The translations under genes were made by a program, and so were the position numbers. Positions 14,426 to 22,514 of a stretch of 41,081 bases of DNA are shown here, in pieces (the stretch's first letter is position 1; every line of letters starts with the position of its first letter). Origin of the DNA: Coriobacteriales bacterium (GTDB taxonomy: Bacteria > Actinomycetota > Coriobacteriia > Coriobacteriales > UBA8131); contig JAISLY010000038.1 in the NCBI GenBank assembly GCA_031277035.1, positions 1 through 41,081 on the forward strand, given 5' to 3'. The notes below the pieces were generated by a model that had not been told where the DNA came from, searched no databases, and saw only the letters and a program-made list of their open reading frames with translations.

Positions 14426-16213
14426 ATGGACGAACGGACGAAGGATAGGCGGATTCAGAATGCCAAGGCAAACGATGAACGGACGAACGGTGAGCGAATC
14501 CGGGATGTCACGTCGAGAGACGAACGCATGAAGGATGCCCCGTTAAGGGATGAACGGATACAACGCGGAACGAAGGTGGAGCATGAAAGGGAGGAGACAG
14601 AAACCGGAGGGAACATCTCGAGAAGAGGTTTTCTCGCTGGCCTTGCCGCAACAGCCGGCGTGGCCGCAACGGCAGGACTTGCGGCCTGTGCGCCTTCCGC
14701 GTCTGTCGAGGAGGCGGCTGCAAGTGGCAGTGCTGCGCCCACAGAGGAACAGGTCGTCGCTTCGCCTGTCATCCCGCCCGCAGATGAGACGCTTGAAACC
14801 GATGTGCTGGTGTGCGGAAGCGGCATGGCGGGCATGAGCGCGGCTTTACAGGCGGCATACGAGGGTGTTCAGGTGACCATCATAGAAAAAATGGGCGAGC
14901 TTGGCGGCGGAACGAATTTCGCCGAAGGCATTTTTGCCTGCGGATCGCCCCTCCAAAAGGAGCGGGGCATTGATGCGGATGTACGAAGCATCCTCCAGAC
15001 GGAGTATGACTTCCAGCACTACATCGTGGACACCAAACTCTGGGACGTCATCGCGAATAACTCGGCTACCGACATCGCATGGCTTATGGAGCAGGGAGTT
15101 GAGTTCATCGATCTCTTCAATACGGGAGGCGGCGCCTATACGCATCATATATACACCGACTATCGCGGGAAGAACGCCATTTTGGCCATGGAAGCCAAAG
15201 CCGCTGAACTCGGAATCACAGTGCTCAAAAACACCGCTGCCGAGCACCTGCTTGTCGAGAACGGCGCGGTTATCGGGGTTTCGGCCAACAGCGAGGGGAG
15301 CATTCTTCATATCAAAGCGCAGGCGGTCATCCTCGCAACTGGTTCAGCAGGTGCGAATTTTGAGCTCATGAAACGCTATTCCGTAAGGACTCCCGATAAG
15401 GTCATGTATACGGGAGCCCCCGGCATAGAGGGAGACGGCATTCGTATGGCATCCGAGGCAGGCATGGGAGAATGCTTCCGCCTCATGATGCCGGCCATCG
15501 GCCTGACGGTTGAGCCGCTTGGCTTTAATTCGCAACTTGCTGCAGCCGGCGCAATGGAGCCGACGAACCTGTGGTTTAACCAGCGTGGCGAGCGCTTTGC
15601 CGACGAAGGTCTTTCGCTGACCTACATCTTTCCTAACAACTGTGTGGAATCCCAGGTGCGCAGCTATTCAATCTTCGATCAGGACTCCTTTGACCGTCTT
15701 GTCAATGAGGGGTGCATCATGGGCTGGGCGATGTATATCTTTGCGGGGACGAAGCTCACTGAGATGCCTGGTGAGCTCGAGCGCGAGCTTGCCGCAAACA
15801 ATCCCCATATCGTCAGAGCGGATACGATAGAGGAGATTGCGGAGTTCTTTGAGGTGGACGCGGCAAGTCTGCTTGGCACCGTTGAGGAGTACAACGGCTT
15901 TGTGGATGCTGGCGATGATGGACAGTATCACAAGAATCCCGATTTTCTTGTCCCGGTGAGAACTCCGCCGTTTTATGGATTTCGTATCAAGCAGAATTGT
16001 CTGAATATGTATGGAGGAATCCATGTGAATCCCAAAAACGAGGTTATCAATGAGGAGGGCGTGGTTATAGAGGGCCTGTATGCAGCGGGCTCCGAATGTG
16101 GTGGTTATCAGGGAGAAACCTACGGTATGGCTCTGCCGGGCTCCTGCCAGGGCGTCTCCCTCGGCACCGGGCGCGTTGCGGGGAGCAATGCGGCCGCCCG
16201 CGCGCTCGGATAG
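14426..16213 (+). CDS. Tat-exported FAD-dependent reductase (fumarate reductase/succinate dehydrogenase flavoprotein family)
   Basis: 595 aa; ATG with GAGAGAGGAA upstream. Residues 1-60 form an odd Asp/Glu/Arg-rich leader with repeated DER units. A Tat signal follows (SRRGFLAG, Arg66-Arg67, then Ala-rich LAAC with Cys88, possibly a lipoprotein). The Rossmann FAD motif GSGMAG is at 131-136 and the capping and C-terminal FAD segments are intact (GLYAAGSECGGYQGETYGMA). No FMN or haem domain is present. The usual catalytic His of HTMGG is NMYGG here, and the Arg of GANRLGG is replaced by a TYGMALPGS segment, so fumarate is unlikely to be the substrate. It probably reduces an unsaturated organic acceptor in anaerobic respiration. 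Confidence 0.93.
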   Translation: MDERTKDRRIQNAKANDERTNGERIRDVTSRDERMKDAPLRDERIQRGTKVEHEREETETGGNISRRGFLAGLAATAGVAATAGLAACAPSASVEEAAASGSAAPTEEQVVASPVIPPADETLETDVLVCGSGMAGMSAALQAAYEGVQVTIIEKMGELGGGTNFAEGIFACGSPLQKERGIDADVRSILQTEYDFQHYIVDTKLWDVIANNSATDIAWLMEQGVEFIDLFNTGGGAYTHHIYTDYRGKNAILAMEAKAAELGITVLKNTAAEHLLVENGAVIGVSANSEGSILHIKAQAVILATGSAGANFELMKRYSVRTPDKVMYTGAPGIEGDGIRMASEAGMGECFRLMMPAIGLTVEPLGFNSQLAAAGAMEPTNLWFNQRGERFADEGLSLTYIFPNNCVESQVRSYSIFDQDSFDRLVNEGCIMGWAMYIFAGTKLTEMPGELERELAANNPHIVRADTIEEIAEFFEVDAASLLGTVEEYNGFVDAGDDGQYHKNPDFLVPVRTPPFYGFRIKQNCLNMYGGIHVNPKNEVINEEGVVIEGLYAAGSECGGYQGETYGMALPGSCQGVSLGTGRVAGSNAAARALG

Positions 16214-16294
16214 GCCGGAAGCCCACTATGGCGAGGCGCGCCCGGAGCGTCGGTGCACACCGCGAATGTGGCCCATGCACACCGCAAATGTGGA

Positions 16295-16322
16295 CGAGCC
16301 CCCGTGTACGCGTGCTTCAGGC
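16295..16322 (+). repeat. 28-bp direct repeat, right copy
   Basis: Partner of 13615-13642, same orientation, 2680 bp away, 82 bp after the flavoprotein stop codon. Confidence 0.85.
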
Positions 16323-16374
16323 GTGCCTCGCATGGTGCGATACTTCTGCTACCCTGTTATCGAGCGGCAGGTTC

Positions 16375-16468
16375 GGAGCGTTCGCGCCCGGAGCGTTCGC
16401 GCCCGGAGCGTCCGCGCCCGCGCCGCGCCCCGCGCTCTGAGCCCCGCGCTCTGAGCCCCGCGCCCTGA
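16375..16468 (+). repeat. Back-to-back 15-bp and 14-bp minisatellites
   Basis: Three units of GGAGCGTTCGCGCCC (16375-16419, the last with one change) are followed by three units of GCCCCGCGCTCTGA (16427-16468, the last with one change). Both are noncoding. Confidence 0.9.
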
Positions 16469-16524
16469 GCGGCAGCTCCTCAGCGCTCGATTTGCCCAGA
16501 CGGTCGTTCCCTTGAGAGGGGCAT

Positions 16525-17889
16525 ATGGCACACCATCCACAGGTAGCGGTTATCGGGGCGGGAGCCTCCGGCCTGAGCGCTGCCATAAGCGCCGCCGAGC
16601 AGGGTGCGCGTGTCGTGCTTCTTGAGAAGGGACCGCGGGTTGGCAAGCGACTCCTGCGAACCGGCAACGGACGTTGCAATCTCAGCAATACGGCTATCGG
16701 GCCTGGCCTGCGCGAGGGCATCTACCACAACCAGCCCTTCGCCGCCGCGCTTCTCTCCCGTTGGGACTGCGCAGCCCTTCGTGCGTGGTTTGACGAGCGA
16801 GGCCTTCTCACCTGCGCCGACGAGCGGGGCTGGGTCTACCCGCGTACCCGGATGGCGAACTCGGTGCTCGATGTGTTGCGCAATCGCCTCAGTGCTCTGG
16901 GTGTTGAGACACGCGTCGACTGGCCCTTCGCGCATCTTGAGGCCGATTCGGACGGCTTTCGCCTCCAGAATGCTCGCGGTGAGCGCCTGTGTGCCAGGAC
17001 AGTCATCCTTGCTCATGGCGGCGAAGCGCTTGCGACTTTGCGGCATACGGAGATGAGGCCGGTGCTGGGTCCGCTTCATACCGAGACCGCGCCCATCAAG
17101 GGGCTGGACGGAATCCGGGTCAGTGTACGTCTGACCCTCATCAGCGACGACAGCTCCGTCCGTGATACGCGCGATATGCGCGATACGTGCGATATGCGTG
17201 ATGCGTGCGATACGCGCGATACGTGCACCTCATTTTCGGAGGTCGGAGAGCTGCTCTTTCGTGACTTTGGCATCTCGGGCATCGTTGCCTTCAACCTGAG
17301 CCGTCATGCCAGGGTGGGCGACCAGCTTGCCATTGACTTCTTCCCCGAGTACGACCTGGAGACGCTTACCGCGTTACTCAGGCGGCGGGGGGAGCTGTTG
17401 GGGCCTTTGACCGAACGGTCGTATTTTGATGGGCTTGTCCACCCCCGGATAGGCCAGCTTCTCGCCGCCACCGCCACCGCCACCACCACCGCCACCACCA
17501 CCGCCGCCACCGCTGCCACCAGCGCCGCTGCCGCCGCCACCACCACCACCAGCAGCACTTTCGTCTCAGCTTCAGACCCGCAGCCACAGGCCCTCGCCGG
17601 AGCCCTCAAGGACTGGCGGCTTAGGATGGTAGGGGGGCCGAGGCCAGAGCAGGCGCAGGTTACGCGTGGGGGATATGCAGTGGAGGACTTTGACCCGCAC
17701 AGCCTCCAATCGTGTGCTCAGCCGGGCCTGTACGCTGCGGGGGAGTGTCTTGACGTCGACGGGCCCTGCGGCGGCTTTAATCTGCACTGGGCCTGGGTCT
17801 CGGGTATCGTCGCAGGCCGCGCCGCTGCCACCACCGCCAGCGCCACCGCTACTACCAGCGCCAGCGCCGCCACCCCTTCTCATCGGTAG
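16525..17889 (+). CDS. HI0933/YhiN-family NAD(P)/FAD-dependent oxidoreductase with three low-complexity insertions
   Basis: 454 aa. The N-terminal FAD motif is VAVIGAGASGLSAA; KRLLRTGNGRCNLSN and the C-terminal GGFNLHWAWVSG are signatures of the HI0933 family, which includes BaiN of bile-acid-converting clostridia. The family's role is mostly unknown. The core is complete but carries an Asp/Arg/Thr/Cys/Met repeat at about 211-235 (DTRDMRDTCDMRDACDTRDT), a Thr/Ala-only stretch at about 313-350, and a Thr/Ala/Ser tail from about 432. The DNA under these parts is tandem repeat and the tail repeat continues past the stop codon. The gene converges on the lipid-kinase gene. The start is preceded by GAGAGGGG. 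Confidence 0.9.
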   Translation: MAHHPQVAVIGAGASGLSAAISAAEQGARVVLLEKGPRVGKRLLRTGNGRCNLSNTAIGPGLREGIYHNQPFAAALLSRWDCAALRAWFDERGLLTCADERGWVYPRTRMANSVLDVLRNRLSALGVETRVDWPFAHLEADSDGFRLQNARGERLCARTVILAHGGEALATLRHTEMRPVLGPLHTETAPIKGLDGIRVSVRLTLISDDSSVRDTRDMRDTCDMRDACDTRDTCTSFSEVGELLFRDFGISGIVAFNLSRHARVGDQLAIDFFPEYDLETLTALLRRRGELLGPLTERSYFDGLVHPRIGQLLAATATATTTATTTAATAATSAAAAATTTTSSTFVSASDPQPQALAGALKDWRLRMVGGPRPEQAQVTRGGYAVEDFDPHSLQSCAQPGLYAAGECLDVDGPCGGFNLHWAWVSGIVAGRAAATTASATATTSASAATPSHR

Positions 17890-17990
17890 CCCGGCGCACA
17901 GGCCGCCCCATCCCCTTCACCACCACCAGCGCAGCCACCACCAGCGCAGCCACCGCCACCACCACCAGCGCCGCCTGCTTCAACCCGCAC
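17820..17990 (+). repeat. CCACC-rich repeat running through the stop codon into the intergenic gap
   Basis: CCACCGCCAGCGCC-like units code the C-terminal tail up to 17886. After a short break CCACCACCAGCGCAG units continue to about 17990, in the 118-bp gap before the converging gene. The end of the protein lies within the repeat tract. Confidence 0.8.
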
Positions 17991-18007
17991 AGAGCACGAG
18001 CGTCTTC

Positions 18008-19018
18008 TCAGCCCGAAAGCCGCTGGTAGGTCTCCGCGCTGACGATAAGGCGGGTTGCCAGGGGCAATATCCGGGCCTCAAAAGGCGTGGTCGCCCCCGT
18101 CGCCTCGCCATCGTGCTGGATGCGCAGGCAGGGGTCGGCCTCAACGCGAACGGTTCGGGAGCGATAGGTCTGCACGGCGTCAGTCCTGCTGGGAAAGCCT
18201 CCCGTCCTGTCAAGATAGGCGGCAATCAGCGCAGGGAGAAGCTCGACGGCGGTATGCGGCCTGATAACCGCGACCTCGAGCAGGCCGTCGCGGGCATCGT
18301 TATCGTGGGTTATCGAGATGTCCAGATGGATTTTTGCGAAATTCAGGATCAGCACCGCGATGGCCTCGCTTTCGACCACCTCGTCATCGAGGGTGATTTT
18401 GAATCGCGAGAGCGTTGGGTTGGGGTGGGCAAAGGCCGCAGCGATATAGGCGCTCGATCCCAGGGCCTCTTTAAGGCGCCCGGCCGTCTCCATGATTGAT
18501 GCGTCATAGCCGGCACCGGCGATAAGGGCAAAGCCCCGCCGCTCGCACGCCTCCTGACCGCTCTGCGTCCCCAACACCCCCGCCCCGGTCGTCGCCGCCA
18601 GCGCCCCCAGCGCCTCCCGCGCACCACCCGCCCCCTCAGCCCCCTCCGCCCCGTAGCATATCTCGGCAAGGTCAAAATCAAGGGTCCTGCACTCGCGAGC
18701 CAGGGCGGCGATAGCGCTCGTCTCATCGGGCATGTCCAGATTTGTCGCCAGAAGGTTGCCGGTTCCCGCAGGAAAGGGCAGGATTGGGATGCCGCTGTCT
18801 CTCAGATGGTAGCAAATCGACGCGATGGTTCCATCTCCGCCAGAGGCGACGATGAGATCAAAGCCCCTCGCGCCCTCCAGAAGGTGCGGAATCGGAGTGT
18901 GCCCGTCGGTGCAGCGCATCGTAACGCAGTCGCCATCGGCAACGTATTTGCGTATGAACTCATAAATCGCCCCGTCGCGCAGCCCGGCGCTGAGGTTGTT
19001 GACAATCAGAATATTCAC
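18008..19018 (-). CDS. Diacylglycerol/sphingosine kinase-like lipid kinase (YegS/DagK/BmrU family)
   Basis: 336 aa. The GTG at 19018 is chosen because GGCGAGGG lies 7 nt before it and the protein then starts directly with NILIVNNLSAG; a GTG 30 bp upstream would put this site inside the gene. ATP-binding motifs are GGDGT (60-64) and PAGTGN (83-88). The C-terminal lipid-binding beta-sandwich is present (FALIAGAGYDASIM onward). The family phosphorylates diacylglycerol or related lipids at the membrane; the substrate here is not predictable. Residues about 122-160 are a Gly/Ala/Glu-rich insertion between the two domains. It is divergent from rnd, with start codons about 88 bp apart. Confidence 0.9.
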   Translation of the reverse strand: MNILIVNNLSAGLRDGAIYEFIRKYVADGDCVTMRCTDGHTPIPHLLEGARGFDLIVASGGDGTIASICYHLRDSGIPILPFPAGTGNLLATNLDMPDETSAIAALARECRTLDFDLAEICYGAEGAEGAGGAREALGALAATTGAGVLGTQSGQEACERRGFALIAGAGYDASIMETAGRLKEALGSSAYIAAAFAHPNPTLSRFKITLDDEVVESEAIAVLILNFAKIHLDISITHDNDARDGLLEVAVIRPHTAVELLPALIAAYLDRTGGFPSRTDAVQTYRSRTVRVEADPCLRIQHDGEATGATTPFEARILPLATRLIVSAETYQRLSG

Positions 19019-19105
19019 AACACGTTCCCTCGCCTCTCCTGTTCGCACTCAGTGGTACCATTATCCCAGTATTCGTTTTAACATCGAGAGAGAATATGGG
19101 GTTCG

Positions 19106-20278
19106 ATGAGAAAAAAGGGCATGCGCAATGCCGACGTTCATATCGAGACGACCGAGGCACTCCTGGACTTCCTTTCGCAGTGTAGCGGTACGGACGTTTT
19201 GGCCATAGACACGGAGTTCATAAGGGAGAAGACCTACTACCCGCAGCTGTGCCTCCTGCAGTTTGCGACTCGTGAGCACCTGGCGCTGGTAGATCCGCTC
19301 GCGCCGCTTGACCTCGGCGTGCTTGGCCCCCTGCTCGTCAATCCCGCCGTGACCAAGGTCTTTCACGCGGGGGATCAGGACCGCGCACTCATATTCCAGG
19401 AGATGGGCCTTGTCGCAAGCCCGGTCTTTGACACCCAGTGGGCATCCATGCTCCTTGGCCTGCCAACCCAGGCCTCCCTGTCGACCCTGGTGCACCGCTA
19501 TCGGGGAATCGTTTTGCCCAAGGCGGATTCCTTTTCGGACTGGTCCGCGCGTCCGCTGACAACGCGTCAGCTGGAATACGCCGCCGACGATGTGCGCTAC
19601 CTCCCGGGCATCTACGACCTCATGAGAGAGGAACTCGAGCTGAACGGCCGGCTCACGTGGCTGCAACAGGATTTTGAGGAGATGGCCCTTCAGGCTGCGA
19701 AGCTCAACGAGCCCGAGGAGATGTGGTCAAAGGTCAAGCACGCCTCGGCGCTCTCCTCCCGACAGTTGGCAAGTCTGCGAGAGGTCGCCGCCTGGAGGGA
19801 GCGAACCGCGCAGGCGCGCAATCTGCCGCGGAAGTGGGTGCTTCCCGATGAGGCCCTGGTCGAGATTGCCCGCAATGACCCCGAGGACCTGGAGGCGCTT
19901 TTCAGGATTAGGGGCCTGCGTAACCGCCTGGGCCAGCTTTGGGCCAGGGAGGTGCTGCGAGCGCTTGAAGCCGCGCGCGCCCTGCCCGACGACGCGTGGC
20001 CGCAACGCAGGCGCACAAAGAGTCGTACGACGGACACCGCAGCCGCGCGTGAGCTGATGAACGCGCTCGTCCAACTCCGTGCCCGGGAGCTGCACATCGC
20101 GCCTTCCTACCTCGCGCCCTCTTCGGAGCTCAAGGCCCTCATCGCCGGTGATGAGGAGAACCTCTCGCTGCTCAGCGGCTGGCGTCTTGAGCTGATAGGC
20201 CATGAGCTGAAGGCTCTGCTGGAGGGCAGGCTCGCGCTTTGGCTCAGCGAGGGCGTCTTGAAGGTCGGCTCCCGATGA
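19106..20278 (+). CDS. rnd: Ribonuclease D
   Basis: 390 aa. A 3'-5' exoribonuclease that trims tRNA and other structured RNA ends. DEDDy catalytic residues are visible: Asp35 and Glu37 (IDTEF), Asp92 (HAGDQD), Tyr158 and Asp162 (YAADDVRYL). A first HRDC-like domain follows (about 215-290, RNLPRKWVLPDEALVEIA) and a second alpha-helical domain closes the protein. The length matches the family (about 370-390). The start is ATG with a weak TGGGG site; Met6 is an alternative. The 3' end overlaps the xseA start (ATGA), so rnd, xseA and xseB probably form one nuclease operon. It carries no low-complexity insertion. Confidence 0.94.
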   Translation: MRKKGMRNADVHIETTEALLDFLSQCSGTDVLAIDTEFIREKTYYPQLCLLQFATREHLALVDPLAPLDLGVLGPLLVNPAVTKVFHAGDQDRALIFQEMGLVASPVFDTQWASMLLGLPTQASLSTLVHRYRGIVLPKADSFSDWSARPLTTRQLEYAADDVRYLPGIYDLMREELELNGRLTWLQQDFEEMALQAAKLNEPEEMWSKVKHASALSSRQLASLREVAAWRERTAQARNLPRKWVLPDEALVEIARNDPEDLEALFRIRGLRNRLGQLWAREVLRALEAARALPDDAWPQRRRTKSRTTDTAAARELMNALVQLRARELHIAPSYLAPSSELKALIAGDEENLSLLSGWRLELIGHELKALLEGRLALWLSEGVLKVGSR

Positions 20279-21540
20279 GTGCCGCCCCTGCCGCCCCTGC
20301 CTCCGGTCCCGGCCCCGCTTCGGTGACGGGCTATGACCTCGTCGACCCCTCCGATTCCCGCGGCTCCGCCCCCACCACCACCACCACCCCCACCACCACC
20401 ACCACCACCACCCCCGCCTCCCTCTCCGTAAGCGAGGCGCTCAAACTCGCGCGTATCGCGCTTGAGCAGGTCACCGTGACCGTTATTGGCGAGGTCTCAG
20501 AATGTTCGGACAAGCCCGGTTACAAGGCCATTTACTTCACCTTGGCAGACGAGCAGTCCGCCCTGCCCTGCCTGATGTGGAAAAACGCCTTCGCCCGCAC
20601 TCAGCTGGAACTCAGGAAGGGCATGCTTGTCGAGGCCTCGGGCACCTTCTCGCTCTATGCCGCAAAGGGTCGGCTGAACTTTGAGGTCAAAAGTCTTCGG
20701 CTGGCAGGGCAGGGCGATCTGCGCCTGCGCGTCGCCGCGCTTGCCGCCCGTCTTGAGGCGGAGGGCCTGATGGACCCGACGCGCAAGATACCACTGCCCG
20801 CCTTTCCTCAGAGGATCGGCCTGGTCACCTCACCGCGTGGCAAGGCGGTCCATGACGTCCTGCGCACCCTGAAAAGACGCTACCCGCAGGCCCGGGTGCT
20901 GTTTGCCGGCGTGCCGGTGGAAGGCGCCGCCGCCGCGGCCGGGCTCAGGGACGGCATTCAGGCCACCATCGCCGCCGGCGCGGAGGTCGTGCTGCTTGTC
21001 AGGGGCGGCGGTTCATACGAGGACCTGATGCCCTTTAACGACGAGGCCCTGGCCCGCGCCATCGCCGCCGCCCCGGTGCCGCTTGTCACCGGTATCGGCC
21101 ATGAGCCGGATACGACGATAGCCGACATGGTGGCAAGCGTGCGCGCCTCGACGCCGACCGCAGCGGCCGAACGGGTGGCCCCGGATACCGGGGAGCTGAT
21201 GCGAGCGGTCGAGGCGACGCAGAGCCGCCTGCAAAAAGCGCTGCCGAGACTTGTGGAGAGAAGGCAGGCGCACCTGGAGCAGACGCTCTCACGGCTCCTT
21301 GCCGCGGGGCGGGCCACACTGGCCGCGGCCGAGGCCACACTCGGGGTTCTCACGGCAAAACTCGAAAGCCTCTCACCGCTTGCGGTGCTCGCTCGGGGGT
21401 ACGCACTTGCCAGCGACGTGGAAGGTCATATCGTCTCGCGCGTTGATGCGGTAGACTTGGGTGCACGGATAGACCTGCGCCTTGCGGACGGCTCGCTGAT
21501 CTGTAAGGTTGAGGATCGTTTGCGGCATACGGAGGGATGA
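20275..21540 (+). CDS. xseA: Exodeoxyribonuclease VII large subunit
   Basis: 421 aa. With XseB it degrades single-stranded DNA in both directions. An OB-fold (about 55-150; VTVIGEVSECSDKPGYKAIYFTL) is followed by the catalytic domain with GLVTSPRGKAVHD, VLLVRGGGSYEDLMPFNDE and VTGIGHEPDTTIADMVA, then coiled-coil helices binding XseB. The ATG overlaps the rnd stop codon; an upstream in-frame ATG inside rnd is rejected. Residues 1-48 are an extra Ala/Pro/Gly then Thr/Pro arm (PTTTTTPTTTTTTTPAS) absent from typical family members, coded by ACC/CCC-type triplet repeats. The family is normally 400-450 aa, so the core is full length. Confidence 0.95.
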   Translation: MSAAPAAPASGPGPASVTGYDLVDPSDSRGSAPTTTTTPTTTTTTTPASLSVSEALKLARIALEQVTVTVIGEVSECSDKPGYKAIYFTLADEQSALPCLMWKNAFARTQLELRKGMLVEASGTFSLYAAKGRLNFEVKSLRLAGQGDLRLRVAALAARLEAEGLMDPTRKIPLPAFPQRIGLVTSPRGKAVHDVLRTLKRRYPQARVLFAGVPVEGAAAAAGLRDGIQATIAAGAEVVLLVRGGGSYEDLMPFNDEALARAIAAAPVPLVTGIGHEPDTTIADMVASVRASTPTAAAERVAPDTGELMRAVEATQSRLQKALPRLVERRQAHLEQTLSRLLAAGRATLAAAEATLGVLTAKLESLSPLAVLARGYALASDVEGHIVSRVDAVDLGARIDLRLADGSLICKVEDRLRHTEG

Positions 21541-21541
21541 G

Positions 21542-21901
21542 ATGGCTGGGACATCGAGTGGGCCCGGCGCGGGCGCGGCCATCGGTACCGGCCCGGCCAC
21601 GGGTGCGGCCATCGGTGCGGCCACCGGTGCGGGCGCGGCCATCGGTGCGAGCGCGACTGCCGCTGCGCCACCTCCCTCGCAGCTGACGTTTAAGGAGGCT
21701 TCCGAGGAACTTGAGGCCATTGTGCGTGCCCTTGAGAGCGACAGCGTGGAGCTTGAGGAGAGTCTGGTGCGCTATGAGCGCGGCGTTGCCCTGCTGCGCG
21801 ATTTGCGCCGCCGACTTGCCGAGGCTCAACAGAGCGTGACCGTGCTCATGGGAGAACTTGAGCCTGGCTCTGGGGAAGGGTTTGACACGAACCTGAGTTG
21901 A
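21542..21901 (+). CDS. xseB: Exodeoxyribonuclease VII small subunit with extended N-terminus
   Basis: 119 aa against about 60-80 for the family. The ATG at 21542 follows GGAGGG by 5 nt, one base after the xseA stop. The conserved domain starts near residue 46 (LTFKEASEELEAIVRALES, then LEESLVRYERGVALLR). The first 45 residues are Gly/Ala/Ile/Thr repeats (GAGAAIGTGPATGAAIGA) coded by GCC/GGT-rich tandem units. Both subunits of the enzyme thus carry a separate low-complexity arm of different composition. The subunit binds the XseA coiled coil in several copies and is needed for activity and regulation. Confidence 0.94.
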   Translation: MAGTSSGPGAGAAIGTGPATGAAIGAATGAGAAIGASATAAAPPPSQLTFKEASEELEAIVRALESDSVELEESLVRYERGVALLRDLRRRLAEAQQSVTVLMGELEPGSGEGFDTNLS

Positions 21902-21978
21902 GGCTTCGGGGCAGGGATTCGCACTGCCGTCGTGCCCCTGGCCTTTATGGGCCACACCGAGCGTGTAGAGGAGAAATG

Positions 21979-22326
21979 ATGTCTGACTGCATCTTCTGCA
22001 AGATAGCAAAACATGAGGTAGACGCGAAGATTGTCTATGAGGACGATACGGTTATCGCCTTTGAGGACACCAATCCGCAGCTTCCCGTGCATACCCTGAT
22101 TATCCCAAAAGAGCACCGCGACCACATTGGCGACGCGGTTGACGAGGTTCTTCTCGGCCATCTGTTTGCAACGGTCAGTACCGTGGCGAAGCTCAAGGGC
22201 GTTGATAAGACCGGCTATCGCATCGTCGTCAACACGGGCGAGGATGGCCGACAGACCGTGCACCATCTCCATGTGCACGTCCTTGGGGGCGCCCAGATGC
22301 CCATTCGCATGGGACCCGCTGATTGA
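21979..22326 (+). CDS. HIT-family (histidine triad) protein, HinT-like
   Basis: 115 aa. The second of two adjacent ATGs is chosen because AGGAG lies 5 nt before it (2 nt for the first). The N-terminal CIFCKIA and the active-site histidine triad HHLHVHVLGG (about 95-104) mark the HINT branch, whose members hydrolyse AMP-linked phosphoramidates and acyl-AMP. The length is typical. It follows xseB after 77 bp on the same strand and precedes ackA; either order of transcription is possible. No unusual insertion is present. Confidence 0.95.
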   Translation: MSDCIFCKIAKHEVDAKIVYEDDTVIAFEDTNPQLPVHTLIIPKEHRDHIGDAVDEVLLGHLFATVSTVAKLKGVDKTGYRIVVNTGEDGRQTVHHLHVHVLGGAQMPIRMGPAD

Positions 22327-22514
22327 GCCGCGCACCGGGCCGTACGCCGCCGGGCCGCGCATCGGCTCGCCCGGCGCCGGGTCGCACGCCGGCTCGCACA
22401 GCGTCGAGCCGCACGCCCCCGGCCTGCACGTCCCCGGCCTGCACGGCACCGGCTCGCACGACACCTGTCCAGATGTCGTCTCGCGCGCCGAACCAAACGG
22501 AAACGAGGTCAAGT
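22327..22514 (+). repeat. GC-rich degenerate repeat upstream of ackA, in frame with it
   Basis: Units resembling CCGGGTCGCACGCCGGCTCG and GGCCTGCACGTCCCC recur between the HIT stop and ackA. The frame is open to ackA from a TTG overlapping the HIT stop, so a 64-residue Pro/Arg/Thr/Ala arm could be read, but a good site before the ATG at 22515 argues for the short form. Confidence 0.6.

Larger units (their letters stand above)
16214..16524. other. Intergenic region of short tandem repeats
   Basis: No gene. It holds two CACACCGCRAATGTGG units (about 16257-16292), the right 28-bp flanking repeat, then 15-bp and 14-bp minisatellites. The ribosome binding site of the next gene, GAGAGGGGCAT, overlaps its start. 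Confidence 0.8.

Noticed and set aside
22323-22514. Extended ackA start at the TTG
   Set aside because: The ATG at 22515 has a good ribosome binding site and gives the normal acetate kinase N-terminus.
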